Shown: positions 17,819 through 26,699 of the stretch, piece by piece
How the letters are laid out: the number at the start of each line of letters is the position of its first letter
Numbering within the stretch: position 1 is the stretch's first letter
Source: Mycobacterium europaeum
GTDB lineage: Bacteria; Actinomycetota; Actinomycetes; Mycobacteriales; Mycobacteriaceae
DNA length: 64,000 nt
Assembly: GCF_002102155.1 (NCBI RefSeq)
Contig: NZ_LQOU01000019.1
Span: forward strand, 1 to 64,000
Reading direction: 5' to 3'
Notes under the pieces: generated by a model
What the model was told of the DNA's origin: nothing
Database searches by the model: none
The model's input: the letters and a program-made list of their open reading frames with translations, nothing else
Program-made: the position numbers and the translations under genes

Positions 17819-19861
17819 ATGGACTTTTACAACGCTTACAGCCAGGGGTTTGTCCGGGTCGCCGCGTGCACGCACCACACCGCGATCGCCGACCCGGCGG
17901 CCAACGCGGAGTCGGTCTTGCGGTTGGCGCTCGCCTGCCATGACGACGGCGTCGCGGTGGCCGTGTTTCCCGAGCTGACGTTGTCCGGATACTCCATCGA
18001 GGACATCGTCATGCAGGACCTGTTGCTCGACGACGTCAGCAGCGCCGTCGAGAGTATCGTCGCCGCCTCGACCGATCTGCTGCCGGTCCTGGTTGTCGGT
18101 GCGCCGCTGCGGTATCGGCAGCGCATCTACAACACCGCCGTCGTGATCCACCGCGGCGCGGTGCTCGGGGTGGCGCCGAAGTCGTACCTGCCCACGTACC
18201 GGGAGTTCTACGAACGCCGCCAGATCGCGGCCGGAGACGACGAGCGCGGCACCATCCGGATCTGTGACACCGACGTCCCGTTCGGTCCCGATCTGCTGTT
18301 CGCCGCGTCGGATATCCCCGACTTCGTGCTGCACGTCGAAATCTGCGAGGACATGTTCGTGCCGATCCCGCCCAGCGCGGAGGCCGCGCTGGCGGGCGCG
18401 ACGGTGCTGGCCAACCTGTCCGGCAGCCCCATCACGATCGGCCGTGCCGAGGACCGCTGCCTGTTGGCGCGCTCGGCGTCGGCGCGGTGTCTGGCCGCCT
18501 ACGTCTACGCCGCCGCCGGGGAGGGCGAGTCGACCACCGATCTGGCCTGGGACGGCCAGACGATGGTATGGGAGAACGGCGAACTGCTGGCCTCCTCGGA
18601 GCGCTTCCCGAAGGGGGAGCGGCGCAGCGTCGCCGACGTCGACATCGATCTGCTGCGCTCAGAACGGCTGCGGATGGGCACATTCGACGACAACCGGCGC
18701 CACCACCGCGGGTCGGCCGAGTCGTTCCGGCGTATCGGGTTCCGGCTGGACCCGCCGGGCGGCGACATCGGGTTGCGCCGCGACATCGAGCGATTCCCGT
18801 TCGTCCCCGCGAACCGCGAACGGTTGGAACAGGATTGCTACGAGGCCTACAACATCCAGGTGTCCGGGCTCGAGCAGCGGCTGCGCGCGCTGGACTACCC
18901 GAAGATCGTCATCGGCATCTCCGGTGGCCTGGACTCGACGCACGCGCTGATCGTTGCGGCACGGGCGATGGACCGCGAAGAGCGGCCGCGCAGCGACATT
19001 CTGGCGTTCACGCTGCCCGGCTTCGCGACCGGGGAACGCACCAAGCGCAATGCCATCGAGCTGTGCCGCGCATTGGGCGTCACCTTCTCCGAAATCGACA
19101 TCACCGAGACCGCGATGGTGATGTTCAAGGGCATCGACCACCCGTTCGGGCGCGGGGAGAAGGTCTACGACGTCACCTTCGAGAACGTGCAGGCGGGGCT
19201 GCGCACCGACTACCTGTTCCGGCTGGCCAACCAGCGCGGCGGCATCGTGCTCGGCACCGGCGATCTATCCGAGATCGGGCTGGGCTGGTCGACGTACGGG
19301 GTGGGCGACCAGATGTCGCACTACAACGTCAACGGCGGTGTTCCGAAGACGCTGATCCAGCACCTGATCCGCTGGGTCATCTCGTCCGGGCAGTTCGAGT
19401 CCGACGTCACCGACGTGCTGCAGTCGGTGCTCGACACCGAGATCTCCCCGGAACTCGTCCCGAAGGGCGAAGAGGAAGAGCTGCAGAGCAGCGAGGACAA
19501 GGTCGGACCGTATGCGCTGCAAGACTTTTCGCTCTTCCACGTGCTGCGCTACGGATTCCGGCCGTCGAAGATCGCGTTTCTGGCCCGGCATGCGTGGAGC
19601 GACCCGGATCGGGGCAACTGGCCACCGGGATTCCCCGAGGACAAGCGACCGACATATTCGCTGAAGGAGATCCGGCACTGGCTGGGAGTGTTCGTGCAGC
19701 GGTTCTACTCGTTCAGTCAGTTCAAACGCTCGGCCTTGCCCAACGGGCCCAAGGTGTCGCACGGCGGCGCGCTGTCGCCGCGCGGTGATTGGCGGGCCCC
19801 GTCGGACATGTCCGCACGCATCTGGCTCGACGAGATCGAGCGGCAGATCCCCGAGGAGTAG
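17819..19861 (+). CDS. nadE: Glutamine-dependent NAD+ synthetase
   Basis: This 680-residue two-domain enzyme makes NAD from NaAD, ATP and glutamine. The N-terminal nitrilase-like glutaminase domain has the triad Glu52 (FPELTLSGYS), Lys121 (APKSYLP) and Cys176 (EICEDM), the same numbering known for the M. tuberculosis enzyme. The C-terminal synthetase domain has the PPi-loop SGGLDS (about 368-373). An ammonia channel links them in the known octameric structure. The ATG at 17819 is preceded by GGAAGGG only two bases away; a GACAAT hexamer at 17804-17809 could be a -10, but this is weak. A strong hairpin follows the stop. Confidence 0.98.
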   Translation: MDFYNAYSQGFVRVAACTHHTAIADPAANAESVLRLALACHDDGVAVAVFPELTLSGYSIEDIVMQDLLLDDVSSAVESIVAASTDLLPVLVVGAPLRYRQRIYNTAVVIHRGAVLGVAPKSYLPTYREFYERRQIAAGDDERGTIRICDTDVPFGPDLLFAASDIPDFVLHVEICEDMFVPIPPSAEAALAGATVLANLSGSPITIGRAEDRCLLARSASARCLAAYVYAAAGEGESTTDLAWDGQTMVWENGELLASSERFPKGERRSVADVDIDLLRSERLRMGTFDDNRRHHRGSAESFRRIGFRLDPPGGDIGLRRDIERFPFVPANRERLEQDCYEAYNIQVSGLEQRLRALDYPKIVIGISGGLDSTHALIVAARAMDREERPRSDILAFTLPGFATGERTKRNAIELCRALGVTFSEIDITETAMVMFKGIDHPFGRGEKVYDVTFENVQAGLRTDYLFRLANQRGGIVLGTGDLSEIGLGWSTYGVGDQMSHYNVNGGVPKTLIQHLIRWVISSGQFESDVTDVLQSVLDTEISPELVPKGEEEELQSSEDKVGPYALQDFSLFHVLRYGFRPSKIAFLARHAWSDPDRGNWPPGFPEDKRPTYSLKEIRHWLGVFVQRFYSFSQFKRSALPNGPKVSHGGALSPRGDWRAPSDMSARIWLDEIERQIPEE

Positions 19862-19869
19862 CGCGCCGA

Positions 19870-19901
19870 CGGGCCCGCCCGGTGATCGCCGGGCGGGCCC
19901 G
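19870..19901. terminator. Bidirectional terminator between nadE and the small membrane gene
   Basis: A 13-bp perfect stem (19870-19882 with 19889-19901, core GGGCCCGCCCGG) and 6-base loop TGATCG lie in the 52-base gap of a convergent gene pair. A second small hairpin (GAGCC-tcc-GGCTC, 19903-19915) sits beside it. Confidence 0.75.
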
Positions 19902-19913
19902 CGAGCCTCCGGC

Positions 19914-20321
19914 TCACGCCCTCGCGCGGCGCCAGCCCTGGTACTGCAGTTCGGCGAACACCAGCGTGTAGGCGCCGGCCGCCAGATTCAACGCGACGCC
20001 GGCCGTGGTCAGCGGGAAGACGTCTTCGAGCACCAGAACCACGGCGGCCACCGTGTACGCCAGGTTGGCGATGATGACGCCCATGCCCGCGCGCCGCACC
20101 GAGGGCAGGGCGGCGAGGCCGAACACGACCACGCCGTAGCCGATCAAGAGCGCGGCCATGGCGTACTCGAACGTTGTCGTGGTCCCCGAAAGCTCGGCGA
20201 GCCGGCCGGCCAGCGGGATACCCGCCAGCCCGACCACGCCGCTGATGACGGCGTCGGCGCGCATGGCCAGTCGCAGCAGGCCGTCCCGGGTGCCGGTGCG
20301 GTCGATCGTGGTCGCGGACAT
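19914..20321 (-). CDS. Small four-helix membrane protein (Rv2437 type)
   Basis: This 135-residue protein has about four hydrophobic helices (about 20-40, 48-68, 78-98 and 103-123) and a basic C-terminal end (QGWRRARA). Function unknown. The ATG at 20321 is chosen because AAAGGAA lies properly before it; an upstream in-frame start at 20399 lacks this. Position and orientation, convergent with nadE and followed upstream by rbsK, match Rv2437 of M. tuberculosis. Confidence 0.85.
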   Translation of the reverse strand: MSATTIDRTGTRDGLLRLAMRADAVISGVVGLAGIPLAGRLAELSGTTTTFEYAMAALLIGYGVVVFGLAALPSVRRAGMGVIIANLAYTVAAVVLVLEDVFPLTTAGVALNLAAGAYTLVFAELQYQGWRRARA

Positions 20322-20416
20322 GATGTTCCTTTCGTCGATGGCTGATCGCCACCGACGGTGCCCGCGAACCACTGCCAGGTCGACGCCAGACGCTGCCACC
20401 TACTGCCAGCCGCAGG

Positions 20417-21295
20417 TCAGGCGCGTGATTCGAGCGCCGCGTCGATCGCTTCGGCGTCCGGGGCGCAGTTGCCGGCGCCTGGCGTCAGGGTCGCCAGCGC
20501 TCCCGCCGCGCAGGCGCGCCGCAACGCGCGCAGTCGCTGGGCGGGAGAACCGGGGTTGCGTGGCCAGCTTCCGGCCAGCACCCCGGCGAAGACGTCCCCC
20601 GCCCCGGTGGTATCCACCGCGGCCACCGTGGGTGCGGGCACCACGAAGTCCCCGTCGGCGCCCACGTACCGCGCGCCGCGCGCGCCCAATGTGGTCACCA
20701 GGTGGGTGGGGCGCCACGGCCACTGTTCGGCCTCGGCTTCGTTGGCGATCACGACGTCGGCCTGCGCCGCCAGCTCCGACAGCGAGTCTTCGTCCCGCCC
20801 GGCCGGTGAGGCGTTGACGATGACGACCGCCCCGGCCGAACGGGCATGCCGTGCCGCCGCCACCGCTGCCCTCACTGGAATTTCCAGCTGCGTCAATAAC
20901 ACGTCGCAGCCGGCGATGACGCTTTTCGCGGCGGGGGTGTCCAGGGTCAGCCGCTCGTTGGCGCCCGGGGCGACCACAATGGTGTTCTCTGCGTCGGCAT
21001 CGACGACCACGATCGCCGTGCCGCTCGGTCCGGGCGTTTCGGCAATCGCGTCCAACCCGACGCCGTTGGCCAGCAAGTGGGCGCGTAACTGTCCGGCGGC
21101 CGGGTCGTCGCCGACCGCGCCGACGAATTGCACCCGTGCCCCCGCCCGCGCCGCCGCCACCGCTTGATTGCCGCCCTTCCCACCTGGTCCGTGGGTGAAC
21201 GACGAAGCCAGCACCGTATCGCCGGGGCGGGGAAGGGTATCGACGCGCAGCGACATATCCATGTTCACGCTGCCGACCACACATACTTGCGCCAT
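20417..21295 (-). CDS. rbsK: Ribokinase (PfkB family)
   Basis: This 292-residue sugar kinase phosphorylates ribose at O5. PfkB signature 1 is present as GGKGGNQAVAAARAG (about 38-52), and signature 2 as DTTGAGDVFAGVLAG (about 228-242), whose GAGD Asp is the catalytic base. The N-terminal GSVNMDMSLRVDTLPRPGDT segment is typical of ribokinase. The ATG lies 6 bases after a TAACGT box, so the transcript is probably leaderless. No ribose transporter or rbsR is next to it. Confidence 0.93.
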   Translation of the reverse strand: MAQVCVVGSVNMDMSLRVDTLPRPGDTVLASSFTHGPGGKGGNQAVAAARAGARVQFVGAVGDDPAAGQLRAHLLANGVGLDAIAETPGPSGTAIVVVDADAENTIVVAPGANERLTLDTPAAKSVIAGCDVLLTQLEIPVRAAVAAARHARSAGAVVIVNASPAGRDEDSLSELAAQADVVIANEAEAEQWPWRPTHLVTTLGARGARYVGADGDFVVPAPTVAAVDTTGAGDVFAGVLAGSWPRNPGSPAQRLRALRRACAAGALATLTPGAGNCAPDAEAIDAALESRA

Positions 21296-21301
21296 ACTCT
21301 G

Positions 21302-21307
21302 ACGTTA
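21302..21307 (-). promoter_or_regulatory. -10 box TAACGT, leaderless start for rbsK
   Basis: On the minus strand TAACGT is followed by 6 bases and the rbsK ATG. No clear -35. Confidence 0.5.
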
Positions 21308-21626
21308 GCCGGTTGCCAACCCCCGCGTACAGCGCCTTCAACATCGTGAAAAGCCTTGCTCCGTAGGGATTGTCGCGTCTGAATTCAGCATCCGGACTCG
21401 TGGTCGCGTGCCGCGGCGAAGCCCTCTCGCACGGCAACTGCAGCGATGGCTGCCCGACTGTCGTGTCCGGCCGTCAGCCTTGCGGTCACCCGGCGCTCGG
21501 GAGGTCTCCGACAGCGTGCGTGCATTCTTCACCGCCAACGCTTTGCGGCAATCGCCCATATCTCGAGACGCGCGCGCTAGTGTGCTGCGTGAGCGATGCT
21601 GCGTGTCCGAGGAAGGGCGTAGTCGA
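21308..21626 (+). other. Divergent region between rbsK and the cyclase-like gene
   Basis: About 320 bases without a supported gene. The cyclase frame stays open back to 21408, but that part is Arg-rich and lacks a Shine-Dalgarno at its ATG, so I treat it as non-coding. A TAGTGT hexamer near 21579 could be a -10 box for the downstream gene, but no -35 matches it. Confidence 0.4.
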
Positions 21627-23855
21627 GTGACATCGAGCGAGCTACGAGACGCTGAGCCGGCTTCCCAGACGGCACCGGCAGCCGCCCCGGCGGAAACGGC
21701 TGCGGCGCGCCGAGGTGAGTCCCGCAAGGGCCATAAGTCTCGTCGTCGTAGGTTTTTCCGGATCGGCCTGCAATCGAAGCTGCTGCTGACGCTGCTGCTC
21801 TGCAGCATCCTGTCGATCGGGGTGATCGGGTTCATCGGGGCGTCGTCGGGCCGCAACGCCCTGCGCCAGGTCGAATCCGAGCGACTCATCGAACTGCGCG
21901 AGTCGCAGGCGCAGCAGGTGCGGTCCCTTTTCAAAGAGGTGACGAATTCGCTGCTCGTGTACAGCGGCGGTTTCAGCATCGTCGAGGCGACGACGGCGTT
22001 CACCGACGGCTTCGCACAGTTATCCAACGCGACCATCACGCCGCCCCAGCAGCAGGCGCTCGTCAACTACTACGACGACAACATGATCAAGCCGATCAAG
22101 CGGATCACCGGTGAGGAACTCGATCTCAACGCGATCTTCCCGAGTTCCAACGCGCAGAAGTACCTTCAGGCCAATTACACGGCGCCCTACCCGTCGATCT
22201 CCGACGCGCGGAAGGTTCAGGATGCCGGCGACGGCAGCGCGTGGTCGGCGGCCAGCGCCCGCTACGGTTTCTACTTGCACGACATCGTCACCCGTTTCGA
22301 ATACCCCGACGCGCTGTTGCTGGACATGCAGGGCAATGTCGTCTTTTCGGTGAACAAAGGTCCGGACCTGGGCACCAACATCCTCACCGGCCCTTACCGG
22401 GAATCCAATCTGCGGGACGCATACCAGAAAGCCTTGCGCTCCAACGACATCAACTTTCTCTGGATCACCGACTTCCAGCCGTACCAGCCGCAGCTCGATG
22501 CCCCCACGGCGTGGGCGGTGTCGCCGGTGGGCATCAACGGCAAATTCGACGGCGTCATGGCGCTGCCGCTGCCGATCTCGAAGATCAACCGGATCATGAC
22601 CGCCGACAAACACTGGGAGGCCGCCGGGATGGGGCCGGCGACCGAGACGTATCTGGCCGGGCCCGACAACCTGATGCGTTCTGATTCAAGACTTTTCCTG
22701 CAGGATCCGGCTGAATACAAGCGAGAGGCCGTGGCCTCGGGTACCCCGCCGGACGTGGTGGAGGAAGCGATCAGGCTCGGCGGCACGACCCTGGTGCAAC
22801 CGGTCCCGACTGCGGGTCTTCGCGCCGCCCAGCGCGGACAGACCGGAGTCATCAGCGCCACCGACTACCTGGGGAACAAGGAACTCGAGGCCTTCGCCCC
22901 GCTGTCGTTGCCCAACTCCGATCTGCACTGGTCGATCCTGGCGACGCGGGACAACTCCGACGCCTTCGCGCGCCTGGGCAGGTTCAGCAGGACTGTCGTG
23001 CTGACGGTGGCGATCATGATCTTCGCCATCTGCGTGGCGTCGATGGTGCTGGCTCAGCTGATGTTGCGACCGATCCGTCGGCTGCAGACGGGCACGCAGA
23101 AGATCAGCTCGGGCGATTACCAGGTCAACATCCCGGTAACCACGCGCGACGAAATCGGCGACCTGACCGCGGCTTTCAACGAGATGAGCCGGAGCCTCGC
23201 GATCAAGGAGGAGCTGCTCAACGAACAGCGCCGGGAGAACGACCGGCTCTTGCTGGCGCTGATGCCCGAGTCGGTGGTCCAGCGGTACCGCGAGGGACAG
23301 GAGACCATCGCGCTGGAACACCAGGGCGTGGCCGTGGTCTTCGCCGAAATCGTCGGCCTCGACGAGGTTTCGGTGGATGTCAGCGGCGACGAGCTGGTGG
23401 GGATCGTCGACGAGCTGTTCCGGCAGTTCGATTCGGCGGCCGAATCTTTCGGCGTCGAGCGGATCCGCACCTTCCACAACGGCTATCTCGCCAGTTGCGG
23501 GGTGGTCACACCGCGGCTGGACAGCATCCACCGCAGCGTCGACTTCGCGGTGGAAATGCGCCACATCATCGATCGGTTCAACGGCCAAGCGGGTCACGAG
23601 CTGCGGCTGCGGGTGGGCATCAGCACCGGCGACGTCATCAGCGGACTGGTCGGCCGCTCCGGACTCGTCTACGACATGTGGGGCGCGGCGGTGAGTCTGG
23701 CTTACCGGATGCAGGGCGGCGCAAACGAATCGGGCATCTACGTCACCTCGCAGGTGTACGAGGCGATGCGTGACGTGCGGCAGTTCACGCCGGCCGGGAC
23801 CATCTCGGTCGGCGGGACCGACCAGGCGATCTACCGGTTGTCGGAGCGATCATGA
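21627..23855 (+). CDS. Membrane receptor with HAMP and degenerate class III nucleotidyl cyclase domain (Rv2435c type)
   Basis: This 742-residue protein has a basic cytoplasmic N-terminus, a helix at about 50-73 (LLLTLLLCSILSIGVIGFIG), a large extracytoplasmic Cache-like region (about 75-450), a second helix (about 455-480), HAMP (about 480-535) and a cyclase homology domain (about 565-730). Key residues are changed: metal Asp to Glu574 (FAEIVG) and Asn618 (FHNGY), purine Lys to Arg614, transition-state Asn to Ser690. Asp683 and Arg694 remain. Cyclase activity is therefore doubtful. GTG 21627 has GGAAGG upstream and gives near the length I recall for Rv2435c. The stop overlaps the channel gene by 4 bases. 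Confidence 0.88.
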   Translation: MTSSELRDAEPASQTAPAAAPAETAAARRGESRKGHKSRRRRFFRIGLQSKLLLTLLLCSILSIGVIGFIGASSGRNALRQVESERLIELRESQAQQVRSLFKEVTNSLLVYSGGFSIVEATTAFTDGFAQLSNATITPPQQQALVNYYDDNMIKPIKRITGEELDLNAIFPSSNAQKYLQANYTAPYPSISDARKVQDAGDGSAWSAASARYGFYLHDIVTRFEYPDALLLDMQGNVVFSVNKGPDLGTNILTGPYRESNLRDAYQKALRSNDINFLWITDFQPYQPQLDAPTAWAVSPVGINGKFDGVMALPLPISKINRIMTADKHWEAAGMGPATETYLAGPDNLMRSDSRLFLQDPAEYKREAVASGTPPDVVEEAIRLGGTTLVQPVPTAGLRAAQRGQTGVISATDYLGNKELEAFAPLSLPNSDLHWSILATRDNSDAFARLGRFSRTVVLTVAIMIFAICVASMVLAQLMLRPIRRLQTGTQKISSGDYQVNIPVTTRDEIGDLTAAFNEMSRSLAIKEELLNEQRRENDRLLLALMPESVVQRYREGQETIALEHQGVAVVFAEIVGLDEVSVDVSGDELVGIVDELFRQFDSAAESFGVERIRTFHNGYLASCGVVTPRLDSIHRSVDFAVEMRHIIDRFNGQAGHELRLRVGISTGDVISGLVGRSGLVYDMWGAAVSLAYRMQGGANESGIYVTSQVYEAMRDVRQFTPAGTISVGGTDQAIYRLSERS

Positions 23856-25297
23856 ACTTGTTCCAATCATCCTGGTTCTACTGGGCGATCGGTGTCGCGG
23901 TCGGATTCCCGGTCGCTTTGATCCTGCTCACCGAGCTGCACCGCATGCTGGTCCGCCGAAACAGCCACCTCGCCAGGCAGGTAAGCCTGGTGCGCAACTA
24001 CCTGCTGCCGCTGGGCGCGCTGTTGCTGTTGCTCGTCAAGGCGTCGCAGGTGTCGGCCGGGGACGAGCCGGTGCGGATCCTCACGACGGTGTTCGGCCTG
24101 CTGGTGCTGGTGCTGGTGTTGTCCGCCCTGAACGCCACGGTGTTCGAGGGCGCGCCCGACGACAGCTGGCGCAAACGACTGCCCGCCATCTTCGTCGACG
24201 TCGCCCGCTTCGGCGTCATCGGCGTCGGCCTGGCGGTGATGCTGTCGATGATCTGGGGTGTCCGGATCGGCGGCTTGTTCACCGCGCTGGGCATCACATC
24301 GGTGGTCATCGGCCTGATGCTGCAGAACTCCGTCGGCCAGGTGGTGTCGGGCTTGTTCATGCTGTTCGAGCAGCCCTTCCGGATCGACGAGTGGCTGGAC
24401 ACCGGGACCGCGCGGGGCCGCGTGGTCGAAGTGAACTGGCGGTCCGTGCACATCGACACCGGCAGCGGAATCCGAATCATGCCGAACTCGATGCTGGCCA
24501 GCACCTCCTTCACGAATCTCAGTCGTCCGTCCCGCGCGTACGACTGTGCGATCACAACGAAATTCGCGGCGGGCGACTCGCCCGACAAGGTGTGCGCGAT
24601 GTTGACGCGGGTGGCCGGGGCGCTGCCGGCCCGAAGGCCCGAAATCCCGCCCACCACCGTGGCCTTGGGCGGCGCCCAGTACCGCACGACCGTCCGGTTG
24701 TTGTCGCCCGCCGACGCCGAGGCCACGGAAGCGACGTTCCTGCGCTGGGTTTGGTACGCCGCGCGGCGGGCGCGCCTGCGGCTCGACGGCGCTGACGACA
24801 ACTACTCGACCAAACAACGCGTGGAGAAGGCGTTGCGCACGGTGGTCGCCCCGGCGTTGCGGCTGAGCCACACCGACCAGCAATCGCTGGTGCCGTACGC
24901 CAAGATCGTCCGCTACGGTGCCGACGAAATCCTCGAGTCCGCCGGTGAGGTGTCTCGCGGGGTGACTTTCCTGGTCGCCGGCCGGGTGCGCTTGACCGCG
25001 ACGACCGACGAGGGGTCCATGGTCCCCGTCACCACCCTGGACGAGGGATCGTTCCTCGGCCTGACCGCGCTCACCCGCCAACCCAACCTCGCCGGTGCGT
25101 ACGCACTGGACGAGGTGACCGCGCTACAGATCGACCGCGAGCATCTCGAGGATCTGGTGATGCGGAAGCCCTTGCTGCTCCAAGACCTGGGCCGGTTGAT
25201 CGACGAGCGGCAGACCAAGGTGCGGCAGGCAACTCACCATGAGCGGACCGGTCCCGCCCGCCGCGAGGCGCCGACGCCGGCGCAGCGGCTCCGCTGA
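23852..25297 (+). CDS. MscS-type channel with C-terminal cyclic-nucleotide-binding-like domain (Rv2434c type)
   Basis: This 481-residue protein has membrane helices at about 6-25, 48-64, 72-95 and 112-132, then the pore helix and MscS core (LGITSVVIGLMLQNSVGQVVSGLFML, about 148-173), the MscS beta domain, and a CNB fold (about 350-460). In the CNB phosphate cassette, family residues Gly-Glu and Arg-Ser/Thr are replaced: G403-L404 and A414-G415 stand where the Glu and Arg-Ser would be. Cyclic nucleotide binding is thus doubtful. Its ATG overlaps the upstream cyclase-like stop (ATGA), so the two are made together and probably work together. Confidence 0.9.
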   Translation: MNLFQSSWFYWAIGVAVGFPVALILLTELHRMLVRRNSHLARQVSLVRNYLLPLGALLLLLVKASQVSAGDEPVRILTTVFGLLVLVLVLSALNATVFEGAPDDSWRKRLPAIFVDVARFGVIGVGLAVMLSMIWGVRIGGLFTALGITSVVIGLMLQNSVGQVVSGLFMLFEQPFRIDEWLDTGTARGRVVEVNWRSVHIDTGSGIRIMPNSMLASTSFTNLSRPSRAYDCAITTKFAAGDSPDKVCAMLTRVAGALPARRPEIPPTTVALGGAQYRTTVRLLSPADAEATEATFLRWVWYAARRARLRLDGADDNYSTKQRVEKALRTVVAPALRLSHTDQQSLVPYAKIVRYGADEILESAGEVSRGVTFLVAGRVRLTATTDEGSMVPVTTLDEGSFLGLTALTRQPNLAGAYALDEVTALQIDREHLEDLVMRKPLLLQDLGRLIDERQTKVRQATHHERTGPARREAPTPAQRLR

Positions 25298-25356
25298 CCC
25301 ACCCGCGAACGGAATCCTGGTTGCCGGCGCGTCACGCGGGGGGTCGTGCCGCAATA

Positions 25357-25376
25357 GCCGGGCCGCCTCACCCGGC
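25357..25376 (+). terminator. Weak hairpin between the channel gene and proA
   Basis: A 6-bp stem (GCCGGG at 25357-25362 with CCCGGC at 25371-25376) and 8-base loop lie 59 bases after the channel stop and 14 bases before the proA -10 box. Confidence 0.3.
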
Positions 25377-25390
25377 CGGTGAAGGACCGC

Positions 25391-25396
25391 TACCCT
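25391..25396 (+). promoter_or_regulatory. -10 box TACCCT, leaderless start for proA
   Basis: TACCCT is followed by 6 bases and the proA ATG. No Shine-Dalgarno precedes that ATG, in keeping with a leaderless mRNA. Confidence 0.55.
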
Positions 25397-25402
25397 GGTT
25401 CA

Positions 25403-26662
25403 ATGAGTCTGCAAGCACCTTCGCTGCCTGACTTGCGCCGAGAGGTCCACAACGCCGCTCGCCGCGCCCGGGTCGCCTCCCGCGTCCTGGCGCTTCTGCC
25501 GACCGTCGCCAAGGATCAGGCGCTGCGGTCCGCGGCCGATGCGATAGCGGCCCACACCGAGTTGATCCTGTCGGCCAACGCCGAAGATCTCAGCGCCGCC
25601 GAAGCCGTCGGCACACCGCCCGCGATGCTCGACCGATTGGCGCTGGACGCCAAACGGGTCGAGGGAATCGCCGCCGGGCTGCGCCAGGTGGCCGGGCTGC
25701 CCGACCCGGTCGGGGAGGTGCTGCGCGGCTACACGTTGCCCAATGGGCTGCACTTGCGGCAGCAGCGCGTGCCGCTGGGCGTCGTCGGCATGATCTACGA
25801 AGGCCGGCCCAACGTCACCGTCGACGCCTTCGGTCTGGCGCTCAAGTCGGGCAACGCCGTGTTGTTGCGCGGGAGTTCCTCGGCGGCGCGGTCCAACCAG
25901 GCCCTGGTGCAGGTGCTGCGCGCTTCGCTGGTCAGCGAGGACCTGCCCGCCGATGCCGTGCAACTGCTTTCGGCCGCCGATCGCGCCACGGTGACGCACC
26001 TGATCCAGGCCCGCGGCCTGGTCGACGTGGTGATACCGCGCGGGGGAGCGAGCCTGATCAATGCGGTGGTCCGCGACGCGCAGGTGCCCACCATCGAGAC
26101 CGGTGTCGGCAACTGCCACGTCTACGTGCACGAAGGGGCCGACCTCGATGTCGCGGAACGGATCCTGTTGAACTCCAAGACGCGCCGGCCGAGTGTCTGC
26201 AACGCCGCCGAGACGCTATTGGTCGACGCCGCGATCGCCGACAAGGCCCTGCCCCGGTTGGTGGCCGCCCTCGAGAATGCCGGTGTGACGGTGCACGGCG
26301 GGCTTTCGGCGGACGCGGGGGAGGACGACCTGCGCCGCGAATACCTGTCGATGGACATCGCAGTCGCGGTGGTCGACGGCATCGACGCCGCGATCGCGCA
26401 CATCAACGAGTACGGCACCGGCCACACCGAGGCCATCGTCACCAGCAATATGGCTGCGGCGCAACGGTTTAGTGACGGTGTCGACGCCGCAGCGGTGATG
26501 ATCAACGCGTCGACGGCGTTCACCGACGGTGAGCAGTTCGGTTTCGGCGCCGAAATCGGCATCTCCACGCAGAAGTTGCATGCCCGCGGTCCGATGGGGC
26601 TGCCGGAGCTGACCTCGACCAAATGGATTGCCTGGGGCGACGGGCAAGTCCGTCCCGCCTGA
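25403..26662 (+). CDS. proA: Gamma-glutamyl phosphate reductase
   Basis: This 419-residue aldehyde-dehydrogenase-fold enzyme reduces glutamyl-5-phosphate to glutamate semialdehyde, the step after ProB. The catalytic Cys266 lies in [13 protein letters not shown], with RPNVTVDAF and GNAVLLRG motifs upstream. The ATG at 25403 is supported by its -10 box rather than the upstream in-frame start at 25379. In M. tuberculosis several genes (PE25-PPE41, ahpCD) lie between the channel gene and proA; here the gap is 105 bases. Confidence 0.97.
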   Translation: MSLQAPSLPDLRREVHNAARRARVASRVLALLPTVAKDQALRSAADAIAAHTELILSANAEDLSAAEAVGTPPAMLDRLALDAKRVEGIAAGLRQVAGLPDPVGEVLRGYTLPNGLHLRQQRVPLGVVGMIYEGRPNVTVDAFGLALKSGNAVLLRGSSSAARSNQALVQVLRASLVSEDLPADAVQLLSAADRATVTHLIQARGLVDVVIPRGGASLINAVVRDAQVPTIETGVGNCHVYVHEGADLDVAERILLNSKTRRPSVCNAAETLLVDAAIADKALPRLVAALENAGVTVHGGLSADAGEDDLRREYLSMDIAVAVVDGIDAAIAHINEYGTGHTEAIVTSNMAAAQRFSDGVDAAAVMINASTAFTDGEQFGFGAEIGISTQKLHARGPMGLPELTSTKWIAWGDGQVRPA

Positions 26663-26699
26663 GACCCGCGACGAAAAGTGTTTGAGGAGAACTGAGATA

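Noticed and set aside
21408..21626. N-terminal extension of the cyclase-like protein
   Set aside because: No Shine-Dalgarno at its ATG, Arg-rich composition, and GTG 21627 has a proper site and gives the expected length.
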